A stretch of 64,000 bases of DNA from Paraglaciecola sp. (GCA_009993955.1 JAACSL010000012.1:1-64000), one strand, 5' to 3'. Positions 33,610 through 43,147 are shown, numbered from the stretch's first letter. Translations and numbers: made by a program. Notes: generated by a model not told the origin, from the sequence alone.

Positions 33610-36369
33610 ATGGAATTTAGACGCGTATTTAGAGCTAGCGCAATTACCGCAGCACTTATCTTAGCCGGTTGTGGTGGCGATATTAATATCGTTGAAGGCG
33701 ATATCGACAACAGCGTAACAAATAATGGCGGCGGTACACCCTCGCCAACCCCAACACCCACTCCAACACCCACCCCGACGCAGATTGGTGAGGCGAGCTC
33801 ATTTTTATCAGCGCAAATTTCTACCGCGTTAGGGCAGACGGTTGCAGTGCGTTCAATCTCAGGTCGTTTAACCGATTCAATGGCTGATAGCAGCGGTAAA
33901 ATCACCCTCACCAACGACACGGTTTGGGCACTTGAAGGCCCAGTGTTTGTGGGTAACGACAAAGCAGACAGCGTAACCTTGGCCATTGAGCCAGGCACCA
34001 TTATTTTTGGCCGCAGTGGGGCAGACTATCTTGTGATAAGCCGAGGCTCAAAAATTGAAGCAGAAGGTAGCGCAAGCGAACCCATTATCATGACCTCTTA
34101 TCAGGATGTTATCGGTGAGCAAGTTGGTGCCGGTCAATGGGGCGGTTTGGTATTGCTGGGTAACGCAAAATCGAACAAATGCCCAGCAACTGGCGATTGT
34201 TCGTTGCAAGTTGAAGGGGCGGCAGAAGGCGCGGTCTTTGGCGGTACTGATGATACCGATAACTCAGGTATCCTTAAATATGTGGTAGTTAAGTACGCGG
34301 GTTATGAAATTGCACCAGACAACGAATTAAACGGTATTACCTTTGGTGGTGTGGGTTCAAACACTGAAGTTGACTATATCCAAGTTCATTCAAACGCGGA
34401 TGATGGTATTGAGTTCTTTGGCGGCACCGTGCAATTAAAACACGTTGTATTAACGGCTAACCAAGATGACAGTGTAGATTGGGACAATGGTTTTCGTGGT
34501 AAATTACAATATGTTTATGTTGAGCAAGATAAGTCATCAGGTGATGCTAACCGTGGTATCGAAGCTGATAACGATGGTTCAACACCAGACAAAGAGCCAC
34601 AATCAAACCCAATGGTCGCCAACATGACCATCATTGGTAATAACTTCGACGGCAGTGAAGATGACTCTGAAGGTGTCTACTTACGTGAAGGCACAGGTGC
34701 GCAAATTTACAACATGGTTGTCACTGGGCCTGCAGGTATGGGAGAGTGTTTAGAAGTTGAAAATTCAACTGAATCGCAAGCCAACCTGGGTGACGGTACC
34801 ATCACTATTTCAACCTCAGTGATGGGTTGTACCAATGATGAAAACTTCAAAAACGCCGCCACAGCTGTGGATCTAGAAAACTGGTTTTTAAATGTGCAAA
34901 CAGGCAACCGTGTCACCGCCCCCATGTTAAACGCTGACGGTACACCCATGAGTAACTCACCCTTATTAACGGGTGCCACTAACATGGCCACTATCGATGG
35001 TTTCTTTGATACCACCGACTTTATTGGTGCGGTGAAAGCGGGTGCTGATTGGCGTTCTGGCTGGGCTTTCGGTTTTGGTGGTGGTGATATTAAAGTTGTA
35101 CAAAGTGCGTCAGGCTGTCCAAGTGGCACGATTTCTATTGCTGAAGCAGATGGCGCAACGACTACGTGTCAGGTGTCTGGTCGCATCACCTCTAACATAC
35201 GGTTAACCGCTGGCAACTTATATGCTTTATCGGGTGCCGTGTTTGTGGGTAACGATAATGCCGACAGCACAACCTTAACCATCGATGCAGGTGTGACCTT
35301 GTTTGGCGCTTCAGGTAATGATTACCTGGTGATAAGCCGTGGTTCTCAAATCAATGCAGTGGGCACAGCCTCTATGCCGATTACCTTCACGTCGTTACAA
35401 GCTGTGCAAGGCATGGCAACAGCTGCCGGACAATGGGGTGGCGTGGTACTGCTGGGTAACGCACCGTCTAACAAATGTCCTGCTACTGGCGCTTGTTCAC
35501 TGCAGGTAGAGGGTGTGCAAGAAGGTGCGGTATTTGGTGGCACCAATGAAGCTGATAATTCAGGGACCCTTAAATACGTGCGTGTCATGAACGGTGGCTA
35601 CGAAATCGCGCCAGACAATGAATTGAACGGGATTACGTTTGCCGGTATCGGTTCAGGCACCAGCGTAGACTTTATCCAAGTTCACCAGAATGCCGATGAT
35701 GGCGTTGAATTCTTTGGCGGTACAGTTGACGTGAAACACTTAGTGTTCACTAACATCCAAGATGACAACATCGACTGGGACAATGGCTACCGTGGACGTA
35801 TTCAGTACGTGTTGATTCGTCAGGCTGAAGACGACAGCGATGCAAACCGTGGTATTGAAGCGGACAACGATGGTTCATCACCTGCTGCCGAACCACAATC
35901 TAATCCTACTGTGGCTAACGTCACCATCATCGGTAACAACTTTGATGGCAGTGAAGATGATTCAGAAGGGGTTTATTTACGTGAGGGAACCGGCGCGCAA
36001 CTGGCCAACTTTATCATCACTGGCCCATCTGGCATGGGTGAGTGTTTTGAAGTAGAAGACAGTGCAGAGAGTCAACTTAATTTGGGTGACGGCACCATTA
36101 CCTTCACCAACTCGGTTATGGCCTGTGAGAATGGTGAAAACTTTAAAAACACCGCAACCGCAGTGAATTTAGAAAACTGGTTCTTGAATACCCAAACCGG
36201 TAATGCAGTAGCGGCTGACAGAGCGGCAGTGCTAAATGGTATCTTCTCAATTTCAACAGTAACGCCGAAAGACTTCAGCGGTGAAACCTTCTTCGACAAC
36301 ACCGATTTCATCGGTGCGGTAAAAGAAAGTGATAACTGGACTGCGGGTTGGACGGTTGGTTTAGAATAA
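33610..36369 (+). CDS. Lipoprotein with two tandem roughly 345-residue repeats
   Basis: Outer-surface or periplasmic lipoprotein of 919 residues from the ATG at 33610 (GGAGAG ribosome site). The lipobox is LILAGC. A short Pro-Thr linker (PTPTPTPT) follows at about residues 46-58. Then come two homologous units (DNA 33862-34908 and 35179-36204), each with VFVGND, DYLVISRGS, GQWGG-VLLGNA, a Cys pair in NKCPATG-C, GYEIAPDNELNGITF, DDGxEFFGGT and NNFDGSEDDSEGVYLREGTGAQ. The short repeating strands suggest parallel beta-helix domains. No known function. The gene lies immediately before a TonB-dependent receptor gene and may supply a surface partner for it. An earlier ATG (33514) would overlap the Pho-box-like site and lacks the signal peptide. 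Confidence 0.85.
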   Translation: MEFRRVFRASAITAALILAGCGGDINIVEGDIDNSVTNNGGGTPSPTPTPTPTPTPTQIGEASSFLSAQISTALGQTVAVRSISGRLTDSMADSSGKITLTNDTVWALEGPVFVGNDKADSVTLAIEPGTIIFGRSGADYLVISRGSKIEAEGSASEPIIMTSYQDVIGEQVGAGQWGGLVLLGNAKSNKCPATGDCSLQVEGAAEGAVFGGTDDTDNSGILKYVVVKYAGYEIAPDNELNGITFGGVGSNTEVDYIQVHSNADDGIEFFGGTVQLKHVVLTANQDDSVDWDNGFRGKLQYVYVEQDKSSGDANRGIEADNDGSTPDKEPQSNPMVANMTIIGNNFDGSEDDSEGVYLREGTGAQIYNMVVTGPAGMGECLEVENSTESQANLGDGTITISTSVMGCTNDENFKNAATAVDLENWFLNVQTGNRVTAPMLNADGTPMSNSPLLTGATNMATIDGFFDTTDFIGAVKAGADWRSGWAFGFGGGDIKVVQSASGCPSGTISIAEADGATTTCQVSGRITSNIRLTAGNLYALSGAVFVGNDNADSTTLTIDAGVTLFGASGNDYLVISRGSQINAVGTASMPITFTSLQAVQGMATAAGQWGGVVLLGNAPSNKCPATGACSLQVEGVQEGAVFGGTNEADNSGTLKYVRVMNGGYEIAPDNELNGITFAGIGSGTSVDFIQVHQNADDGVEFFGGTVDVKHLVFTNIQDDNIDWDNGYRGRIQYVLIRQAEDDSDANRGIEADNDGSSPAAEPQSNPTVANVTIIGNNFDGSEDDSEGVYLREGTGAQLANFIITGPSGMGECFEVEDSAESQLNLGDGTITFTNSVMACENGENFKNTATAVNLENWFLNTQTGNAVAADRAAVLNGIFSISTVTPKDFSGETFFDNTDFIGAVKESDNWTAGWTVGLE

Positions 36370-36387
36370 CTCTTTATCGAAACTGCC

Positions 36388-36419
36388 AAGTGCGCTACGG
36401 ATTTGTAGCGCACTTTTTT
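36388..36419 (+). terminator. Intrinsic terminator between lipoprotein and receptor genes
   Basis: Arms AAGTGCGCTAC and GTAGCGCACTT with a 6-base loop and a T run. A strong hairpin, so the receptor gene either has its own promoter or depends on read-through. Confidence 0.85.
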
Positions 36420-36448
36420 ATAAGTAATGACCAAGAGTGTACGCTCAA

Positions 36449-36472
36449 CAGTTTGGTCGTCAGTTTGGTTGT
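36449..36472 (+). repeat. 12-bp direct repeat upstream of the receptor gene
   Basis: CAGTTTGGTCGT is followed directly by CAGTTTGGTTGT, 11 of 12 matching, between the terminator and the receptor start. It could be a regulator-binding tandem site or chance. Confidence 0.5.
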
Positions 36473-36486
36473 TTAAGAGGTTACAA

Positions 36487-39138
36487 ATGAAATCACCTGT
36501 CCAAAAGTTCCCGTTAACATGTTTATCTCTGGCCGTGATTGCGGTGCTGTCGGTACATGTGCCTGTTTATTCTCAGGAACAAGACGAAGAACAGGTATTA
36601 GATGAAGTGGTCACCACCGGTACACGTTTAAAAGGTACGGCGACGGCTGTTTTACAAGAAAGAAAAAACCAAGCTTTTGTTGCAGATATCCTAGGGGCTG
36701 AACAGATATCGCGCACGGGTGATAGTGATGCAGCGTCTGCATTACGTCGTGTCACCGGTTTAACTTTGGTTGATGGCAAATTCATTTATGTGCGTGGTTT
36801 AGGTGAGCGCTATTCAAGTACTCAACTGAACGGTGCGGCGGTGCCCAGTCCTGATCCATCTCGTTCAGTCATACCTTTGGATTTATTCCCTTCTGACATT
36901 ATTGAATCTTTATCCGTACAAAAATCGTTTTCACCTTCCATGCCCGCCGCCTTTGGTGGTGGTAACGTGGATATCCGTTTAAAAACGATTCCCAGCGAAT
37001 TTGTTTTCAACATGACGGGCAAACTTGGTGGTAATTCAGATAACTTCGATGATGGTGTGCAATATAATGGTGGCAGCAATGATTGGTATGGCAAAGATGA
37101 CGGCACTCGTGCTGCGCCACAAGAATTTGTTGCCCTATGGGAAAACAAGCAGTTCTTTAACCGTCAATTAGGTACTCAGGAAGCACGAGACCTATTGAAA
37201 ACGCTGAATCGTGACATCGTGCCAGAAAGCGCGGCGATTGATCCAGACTACGGTTTCAATCTCACCTTAGGTAATGTGTTTGATTACAACCAAGACATCA
37301 GCTTCGGCTTTTTAATGACCGGTGGTTTTGATAATTCATGGGATGTATCTCAGCGTTTTATTGGTGAAGATGCCCAGCGTAATGGCGATGAAATTCGCTT
37401 GGTGCGTTTTTTTGATGAAGTAGAAGTAACCGAACATTCGGTTAAATGGTCGGGCATGTTCAACTTCGGTGTGGACTACAACAAACAACACCGTTTAGAC
37501 GTCAGTCAGGTGATTTTGAATGATACCGTGGATGAATTGGGTGTGGGTATCGGTAACTCCAACAACATTCAGTTGACCGACGGCTTACGTATTCGTGATG
37601 TATCTACCTTGTATGAAGAGCGTCGTTTGTATACCACGCAAGTCAAAGGCACCCATACCTTTACAGAGCTAAATTTCTTAGCCGTCGATTGGCGCTATTC
37701 TTTGGGACGTTCATCACGTTATGCCCCGGGTAACGCCGATATTCGTTTTATCTTAAGTGATGAGAATGGCGACGGCATTTTTGACCCCGAAAACGAAAGC
37801 ACCTTAACCAATGCCACCACGGCGGCACGTTATCAATTTCAAGATTTAAACGACCGGGTGGAAAACTCGGGGTGGAACCTCAGTTATCCCTTGTCTATCG
37901 ACAAATGGGAAATTGAATTGAAAACGGGCGGTGACTTCATCAGCAAGTCTCGGAAGTCGGAAAACCGTCGTTTTGACATCAATACCCGTGCGTTGGTCAA
38001 CAGCTCCGTGCTGGTGGGGTCGTCATTTAACGACATTCTCAGTAACGATGTATTGGATAATGCCGCGTTCAGCTCCACACCTATCATCAACAATACAACG
38101 ATAGACGGTGATGACTATGTTGCCGCCCAGAAAGTTGATGCCTATTACTTTGAATCAGATTTGTTTTATGACAATACCTGGCGTTTTACGGGTGGCTTAC
38201 GCTGGGAAGACTTCCGTCAGGCGGTGGTGCCCTTCAAGCCGAGTTCGAACCAAATCGATACTAACGAAGGTGAAAGCCTGGCAGACTTAGCCTTTCAAGA
38301 AGATGACATATATGCTTCATTGGCGGTAACGTATATCTTAGACGACAGCATACAATTCCGTTTTAGTTACGGTGACACCGTGGTGCGTCCAGATTTACGT
38401 GAAGTGTCTAACTCAACCTATATCGATCCCTTGACTGATTCCCCTGTACAAGGTACGCCTGGTCTACGCACTACCGCCATGAAAAACTATGACATGCGCT
38501 GGGAGTGGTACTTGGACGGTGGTGACAACTTGTCGGTGGGGCTTTTCTACAAAGACATGGACAGCCCCATCGAATCGGTGCAATCACCTGCACAAGACGG
38601 GCCGCCGTTGATTCGTATCGCCAACGCGGAAAGCGGTGAATTAAAAGGTATTGAAGTGGAGTTCCTTAAAGGTCTGAGCTTTTTGGGAGGTGAGATTTGG
38701 AACAGCTTGTTTGTCTCAGGTAACCTAACCTTGTCTGACTCTAATATTGTTTTGGACAGACAAAACATCGTGGATCAAACCAAGGTGTCGGCTGCCGTCA
38801 CTAACCTGGAGCGCCGCTTAACGGGTCACTCTAAATACGTGGCTAACTTGCAAATTGGTTATGACGCGCCAAATGGTAACCATTCTGCATCGTTGGTGTA
38901 CAACGTATTTGGTGATCGCATCTTGATCCCAGGTATCGATGGTTTTGATGACAGTTATGAAAAACCCTTCAATTCTTTGGATTTAATTTATACCTACTAC
39001 CCAGATTTCAGTTCCACCGTAAAATTGAAAATCCAAAATATTTTGGATGAGCAACGTGAACTTGAATTTGAAAATACCTTGTTCCGTTCGGAAACCAAGG
39101 GCGTAGGTTTCAGTTTGTCTTACAAACGCGACTTTTAG
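36487..39138 (+). CDS. TonB-dependent outer-membrane receptor
   Basis: Outer-membrane active transporter, 883 residues from the ATG at 36487 (AAGAGG ribosome site). It has a signal peptide (LTCLSLAVIAVLSVHVPVYSQ), a TonB-box-like stretch near DEVVTTGTRLKG, a plug domain with FIYVRGLGERYSSTQLNG and VDIRLKTIP, and a beta-barrel ending in the typical terminal Phe (YKRDF). The plug phrase RSVIPLDLFPSDIIESL is typical of a receptor group found in Alteromonadales and relatives. Placed between a duplicated lipoprotein and a full TonB2-type energiser operon. The substrate is not shown by sequence; the Pho-box context suggests a phosphorus-containing ligand (inference). Confidence 0.92.
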   Translation: MKSPVQKFPLTCLSLAVIAVLSVHVPVYSQEQDEEQVLDEVVTTGTRLKGTATAVLQERKNQAFVADILGAEQISRTGDSDAASALRRVTGLTLVDGKFIYVRGLGERYSSTQLNGAAVPSPDPSRSVIPLDLFPSDIIESLSVQKSFSPSMPAAFGGGNVDIRLKTIPSEFVFNMTGKLGGNSDNFDDGVQYNGGSNDWYGKDDGTRAAPQEFVALWENKQFFNRQLGTQEARDLLKTLNRDIVPESAAIDPDYGFNLTLGNVFDYNQDISFGFLMTGGFDNSWDVSQRFIGEDAQRNGDEIRLVRFFDEVEVTEHSVKWSGMFNFGVDYNKQHRLDVSQVILNDTVDELGVGIGNSNNIQLTDGLRIRDVSTLYEERRLYTTQVKGTHTFTELNFLAVDWRYSLGRSSRYAPGNADIRFILSDENGDGIFDPENESTLTNATTAARYQFQDLNDRVENSGWNLSYPLSIDKWEIELKTGGDFISKSRKSENRRFDINTRALVNSSVLVGSSFNDILSNDVLDNAAFSSTPIINNTTIDGDDYVAAQKVDAYYFESDLFYDNTWRFTGGLRWEDFRQAVVPFKPSSNQIDTNEGESLADLAFQEDDIYASLAVTYILDDSIQFRFSYGDTVVRPDLREVSNSTYIDPLTDSPVQGTPGLRTTAMKNYDMRWEWYLDGGDNLSVGLFYKDMDSPIESVQSPAQDGPPLIRIANAESGELKGIEVEFLKGLSFLGGEIWNSLFVSGNLTLSDSNIVLDRQNIVDQTKVSAAVTNLERRLTGHSKYVANLQIGYDAPNGNHSASLVYNVFGDRILIPGIDGFDDSYEKPFNSLDLIYTYYPDFSSTVKLKIQNILDEQRELEFENTLFRSETKGVGFSLSYKRDF

Positions 39139-39157
39139 ACCTAAAGCTCTCTATACC

Positions 39158-39184
39158 AAGGGTCGCCTAGCCGCGACCCTTTTT
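39158..39184 (+). terminator. Terminator after the TonB-dependent receptor gene
   Basis: Arms GGGTCGC (39160-39166) and GCGACCC (39173-39179), 6-base loop, then TTTTT. It ends the receptor transcript and separates it from the energiser operon, which has its own candidate promoter. Confidence 0.88.
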
Positions 39185-39274
39185 ATTATATCCACGTTTC
39201 TATGTCATAAAAATTTAACATAGGTCATACATCGCATATTTCCAGCCAGATCAGCATCCGTAAACAGCGTCCAT

Positions 39275-39305
39275 CTGTAATATTTCTGTCACACATTCCT
39301 ATTAT
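39275..39305 (+). promoter_or_regulatory. Pho box of the DUF3450-TonB operon
   Basis: CTGTAAT-ATTT-CTGTCAC (39275-39292) matches the Pho-box half-sites at 12 of 14 positions, the best in the window. A -10-like TATTAT (39300-39305) or TATCCT (39303-39308) follows. A second, weaker match ATGTCAT-AAAA-ATTTAAC lies at 39202-39219. The operon starts at 39361. Confidence 0.72.
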
Positions 39306-39360
39306 CCTTCGTCCAGTTTTTGAAGATCAGCTTTTACTGATATTAACTAGGGTTTGAAGA

Positions 39361-40128
39361 ATGAAACGACTTGCCACATACACGGTCTTAGCCCTCGCGC
39401 TAACCGTTAGCGCAACCAACAGCTTTGCACAAGAAGATAATGTGTTGAAGCCGGCCGTCAAGGTAGCCACCCAAATCAACGATAGTGCGGCAGCCTCACA
39501 GCAAAAAATCAATCAGATCACCGATCAAATTGATGACAAATTGCAGCAGTTCAAAACCATCAACAAAGAAATCGATGGTTTAGAAGTGTACAACGGTCAA
39601 TTGCGTAAGCAGGTTGCTAACCAATTGCAAGAAATGGCTGACCTGAATGCATCCATCGACAATGTCAGTGTGATCGAACGCCAAATTACGCCATTAATGA
39701 TGCGCATGATTGACGGTTTAGCGCAGTTTGTTGCTTTAGATGTGCCTTTTTTGCCAGAAGAACGCAGCAAACGTATTGAAGACTTAAAGCGCATGATGGA
39801 TAGAGCGGATATTGCCCCATCAGAGAAGTTTCGTCGTGTCATGGAAGCCTACCAAGTTGAGATGGATTATGGCCGTACCCTCGAAGCCTACAGCGGTTTG
39901 CAAACCATTGACGGGCAAGAACGCAATGTAGACTTTTTGCGTGTCGGACGCACCACCCTCATTTATCAAACTCGTGATGCCGCCTTGCAGGGCACGTGGA
40001 ACAAACAAACACGCCAGTGGGAAGCCTTGGATTCCAGCTACCGTACCCAGGTGACCAAAGGCCTACGTATGGCCAAGAAACAACTCGCACCTGATTTATT
40101 AATGTTACCTGTTGCAATCACAGAATAA
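39361..40128 (+). CDS. DUF3450 periplasmic coiled-coil protein
   Basis: Exported protein of 255 residues with a cleavable signal peptide (YTVLALALTVSATNSFAQE). Residues 40-100 form a coiled coil (SQQKINQITDQIDDKLQQF). The rest has the DUF3450 look, including PLMMRMIDGLAQFVALDVPFLPEERSKR and RTTLIYQTRDAALQGTWNKQ. This family is found as the first gene of TonB2-type operons with TtpC, ExbB, ExbD, TonB and a TPR protein, the order seen here. It presumably couples the energiser to periplasmic or outer-membrane partners; its biochemical role is not known. Confidence 0.9.
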   Translation: MKRLATYTVLALALTVSATNSFAQEDNVLKPAVKVATQINDSAAASQQKINQITDQIDDKLQQFKTINKEIDGLEVYNGQLRKQVANQLQEMADLNASIDNVSVIERQITPLMMRMIDGLAQFVALDVPFLPEERSKRIEDLKRMMDRADIAPSEKFRRVMEAYQVEMDYGRTLEAYSGLQTIDGQERNVDFLRVGRTTLIYQTRDAALQGTWNKQTRQWEALDSSYRTQVTKGLRMAKKQLAPDLLMLPVAITE

Positions 40129-40140
40129 GGGCCGGACAGA

Positions 40141-41532
40141 ATGAAAAAGTTATTAAAAAACTGGACGCTACTGCTGTCTTTTGCCGCCTTTTCGGTGTTA
40201 GCGCCTATATCGGTACTTGCCCAGAGCAACGATGAAAAAGCCTTAGACTTGGATGCTTTATTAAAACAATTGGAGCAAGGCAAGTTACAACAGAGCCAGC
40301 AGAACAATCAGCGTGAAAAAGAGTTTGTGTTAAAACGTGCTGAACAAGATCAAATGCTTAAAGCGGCCGCCACCCAACGCGACAATGAATTAAAAATGTC
40401 AGAGAAGTTGGAAACGCAATTTGAAGAGAACGAAATTAAGCTGGCGGGTTTAAACGATGCCATGACTAAACGTTTGGGCTCATTAAAAGAGTTGTTCGGG
40501 GTGTTACAACAAGTTGCCGGTGATACCCGTGGCAAATTCCAAAATTCGATCATTTCCGCACAAATTCCCGGTCGCGATACTTTCTTAAATGACTTGGCGC
40601 AATCCATGGGTGCCAGCTCAAAGCTCGCCTCGATTGAAGAAATCGAACGTGTGTGGTTCGAAATGCAACGTGAAATGACAGAGTCTGGCAAAGTCACGAC
40701 CTTCACTACCGATGTCATTGAAGCGGGTGGCAATAAAGTGAGTAAGCAAGTACTTCGTGTTGGTCCTTTTGCACTTGCCGCAGACGGTAAATATTTAGAT
40801 TACGATGGCATCACGCAAACCGTGGAAGAGTTGATTCGTCAACCTGCGACTCGTTACGGTGAAAGTGCAGCAGCTTTGCAACAATCTAAAGGCGAATTAG
40901 TGGAGTTTGGCTTAGATCCTACCGGTGGCTCAATCCTCAAGTTACTGGTGCAAGCACCGAGTCTACAAGAGCGTATTGATCAAGGTGGTTTAGTGGGTTA
41001 CATCATTTTAATCGTTGGGGGTTTAGCGTTATTACTCGCCTTAGAGCGCTTAGTCACCTTGACCATCATCAAAGCCAAAGTGGATAAACAATTAAAATCA
41101 GACGAGTTTAAAGACAACAACCCCTTGGGTCGTGTGATGAAAGTGCGTGATACCTATCCAGAGGCAGATACTGAAGCCCTCGAGCTGCATTTGACTGAAG
41201 CTATTTTGGGGGAAATACCTAAACTTGGCCGCAATTTAACCATCATCAAGATCGTCTCGGTGGTTGCGCCGCTAATGGGTCTATTGGGTACGGTAACCGG
41301 TATGATCAATACCTTCCAAGCCATTACGTTGTTTGGTACGGGTGACCCGAAATTAATGGCTGGTGGTATTTCTACCGCCTTGGTTACCACAGTACTCGGT
41401 TTGGTTGTGGCGATCCCTTCCACGTTGTTGTACGCCATGCTTAATACACGCAGTAAAAACATTGTGTTCATTTTACAAGAGCAAGCAGCCGGTGTGATTG
41501 CTGAACGAGCTGAGCGAGCCAACAAAGGGTAA
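40141..41532 (+). CDS. TtpC-like MotA/TolQ/ExbB family protein
   Basis: Proton-channel-family protein with a long exported N-terminal part, 463 residues. It has a signal peptide ending at VLAQ, a coiled-coil periplasmic region (about 35-115), a globular region to about 270, then three membrane segments in a MotA/TolQ/ExbB domain (VGYIILIVGGLALLLALERL; VAPLMGLLGTVTGMINTFQ; GISTALVTTVLGLVVAIPSTLL). This build matches TtpC, the extra component required by Vibrio TonB2 systems. It is encoded 12 bases after the DUF3450 gene and just before exbB. Confidence 0.9.
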   Translation: MKKLLKNWTLLLSFAAFSVLAPISVLAQSNDEKALDLDALLKQLEQGKLQQSQQNNQREKEFVLKRAEQDQMLKAAATQRDNELKMSEKLETQFEENEIKLAGLNDAMTKRLGSLKELFGVLQQVAGDTRGKFQNSIISAQIPGRDTFLNDLAQSMGASSKLASIEEIERVWFEMQREMTESGKVTTFTTDVIEAGGNKVSKQVLRVGPFALAADGKYLDYDGITQTVEELIRQPATRYGESAAALQQSKGELVEFGLDPTGGSILKLLVQAPSLQERIDQGGLVGYIILIVGGLALLLALERLVTLTIIKAKVDKQLKSDEFKDNNPLGRVMKVRDTYPEADTEALELHLTEAILGEIPKLGRNLTIIKIVSVVAPLMGLLGTVTGMINTFQAITLFGTGDPKLMAGGISTALVTTVLGLVVAIPSTLLYAMLNTRSKNIVFILQEQAAGVIAERAERANKG

Positions 41533-41537
41533 CCATC

Positions 41538-42071
41538 ATGGTTGAAATTTTTGAAGCCATTCGAGATTTTACTGAGACCGGCGGCAATGTTCTGCTGGTC
41601 ATTGGTGGCCTGATTTTTGTGATGTGGATCTTGATTTTAGAGCGTGTGTTGTACGTGTTTATCTGGCACAAACAATACAAAAATCAAACCATTGCCAAAT
41701 GGAATGCACGACAAGAACGTTATTCGTGGAATGCCGAACAGATTCGTCAGGCCATGATTTCACGGGTTAGCCTGAAACTGGGCAGCGGCATTACCGTGAT
41801 CCAGGCCTTAGTGGCGCTGTGTCCACTGTTGGGTTTGATGGGCACAGTAACAGGCATGATTGAAGTGTTTGATGTCATGGCAATTTCAGGTTCGGGGAAT
41901 GCCCGTTCTATGGCATCCGGTGTATCCAAAGCGACTATCCCGACCATGGCGGGCATGGTAGGTGCTTTGTCAGGGGTCTTTGCTTCGGCTTGGTTGGCGC
42001 GAACCACCAAATCTGAACGCAGTCATCTTGAAGATGCCATGAGCCTAGACCGCGTAAATAAATCTAAATAG
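41538..42071 (+). CDS. exbB: ExbB-type proton channel subunit (TonB2 system)
   Basis: Inner-membrane MotA/TolQ/ExbB protein of 177 residues with three membrane segments. The conserved core is ALCPLLGLMGTVTGMIEVFDVMA and SGVSKATIPTMAGMVGALSGVFA. It lacks the long periplasmic domain of the preceding TtpC-like protein. With ExbD it would make the proton channel that energises TonB. Encoded 5 bases after the TtpC-like gene. Confidence 0.93.
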   Translation: MVEIFEAIRDFTETGGNVLLVIGGLIFVMWILILERVLYVFIWHKQYKNQTIAKWNARQERYSWNAEQIRQAMISRVSLKLGSGITVIQALVALCPLLGLMGTVTGMIEVFDVMAISGSGNARSMASGVSKATIPTMAGMVGALSGVFASAWLARTTKSERSHLEDAMSLDRVNKSK

Positions 42072-42126
42072 GCCCTTTAGTTGGCGTAAAGCAGCGTGTG
42101 TAACGCGCTAACACTAAGAGAACAAT

Positions 42127-42534
42127 ATGAAACAACATTTTCAGAATTTGATGGACGAAGAAGAAGCAGCAATCGACATGACGCCGATGCTAGACGTGGT
42201 ATTTATCATGTTGATTTTCTTCATTGTGACTGCATCGTTTGTTAAAGAAGCGGGTATCGATGTAAACCGTCCTGAAGCGGCGACTGCGGTGAAAAAAGAT
42301 CGTGCGAATATTTTGATTGCCATCAGTGACAAAGGTGAAATTTGGATCAACAAACGGCAAATAGATGTGCGTGCGGTGCAAGCCAACATCGAACGTCTGC
42401 ATGCCGAAAATCCACAGGGTACTGTGGTCATTCAAGCTGATAAAAAATCGACCACTGAAACCCTGATCAAAGTGATGGATGCATCACGAGCGGCAGGGAT
42501 CATGGATGTATCGATTGCCGCACAAGAGCCTTAG
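42127..42534 (+). CDS. exbD: ExbD-type biopolymer transport protein (TonB2 system)
   Basis: Inner-membrane protein of 135 residues with one N-terminal membrane segment carrying the proton-relevant Asp (IDMTPMLDVVFIMLIFFIVTASF) and a periplasmic domain (ILIAISDKGEIWINKRQID, VVIQADKKSTTETLIKVMDA). It pairs with ExbB to power TonB. It is 55 bases downstream of exbB and 3 bases upstream of tonB. Confidence 0.95.
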   Translation: MKQHFQNLMDEEEAAIDMTPMLDVVFIMLIFFIVTASFVKEAGIDVNRPEAATAVKKDRANILIAISDKGEIWINKRQIDVRAVQANIERLHAENPQGTVVIQADKKSTTETLIKVMDASRAAGIMDVSIAAQEP

Positions 42535-42537
42535 ACC

Positions 42538-43146
42538 ATGCCGAGATATTTGCTTGCCATCGTCCTAGCCGCAGTCATCACCTTGGGCTTGTTTTTTTTG
42601 ATGCACTCACTGATCAAAAGTGGTGGCAGTGCCTTAACCGATGCACCAAAGGGAAGTGTACTGGATTTTGTGCGAGTCAAAAAAGACGAAGCGGTGCAAA
42701 AGAAAGAGCGTAAACCGCAAAAGCCGGCTAAGCCTGACCAGCAACCACCCCAGATGCAACCGCAACCTATGGATTCAGCCAGTCCAGATGCAGGCACCAG
42801 TGGCATGGACTTTGGTGCTGATGTAGCTGCTGATTTATCCCTTGATGGCGGTTTGGCATTAGAGTCAGGTGATGGCGAATACTTACCCATTGTACGCGTG
42901 GCAGCCGTGTATCCAAGACGTGCATTACAACGTGGTATCGAAGGTTTTGTGGATGTGGAATTTACCGTAACCAAACAAGGCTCGGTGCGAGACCCAAAAG
43001 TTATACAGGCATCACCAGAAGGCATTTTTGAACAAGCCGCCATGGATGCCACCTTAAAATACAAGTACAAACCCCGTGTGGTAAATGGTGAGCCAATGGA
43101 AGTCTCAGGGGTGGAAGTACGTGTCACATTTGAGATTGGGGGATAA
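42538..43146 (+). CDS. tonB: TonB-family energy transducer (TonB2-like)
   Basis: Energy-transducing protein of 202 residues. One N-terminal membrane anchor (AIVLAAVITLGLFFLMHSLI) is followed by a Lys/Pro-rich periplasm-spanning region (KPQKPAKPDQQPPQMQPQPMD) and a C-terminal TonB domain with AAVYPRRALQRGIEGFVDVEF, VIQASPEGIFEQAAMDATLKY and EVRVTFEIGG. The short spacer is typical of TonB2 proteins. It should contact the TonB box of the receptor encoded upstream. The TPR gene starts 2 bases later. Confidence 0.94.
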   Translation: MPRYLLAIVLAAVITLGLFFLMHSLIKSGGSALTDAPKGSVLDFVRVKKDEAVQKKERKPQKPAKPDQQPPQMQPQPMDSASPDAGTSGMDFGADVAADLSLDGGLALESGDGEYLPIVRVAAVYPRRALQRGIEGFVDVEFTVTKQGSVRDPKVIQASPEGIFEQAAMDATLKYKYKPRVVNGEPMEVSGVEVRVTFEIGG

Positions 43147-43147
43147 A

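Noticed and set aside
33573-34001. Antisense ORF with Gly-Val repeats over the lipoprotein gene
   Set aside because: It is the reverse reading of the Pro-Thr linker; no ribosome site or family.
42531-43127. 198-codon antisense ORF over tonB
   Set aside because: Shadow of tonB, whose domains are clear on the plus strand.
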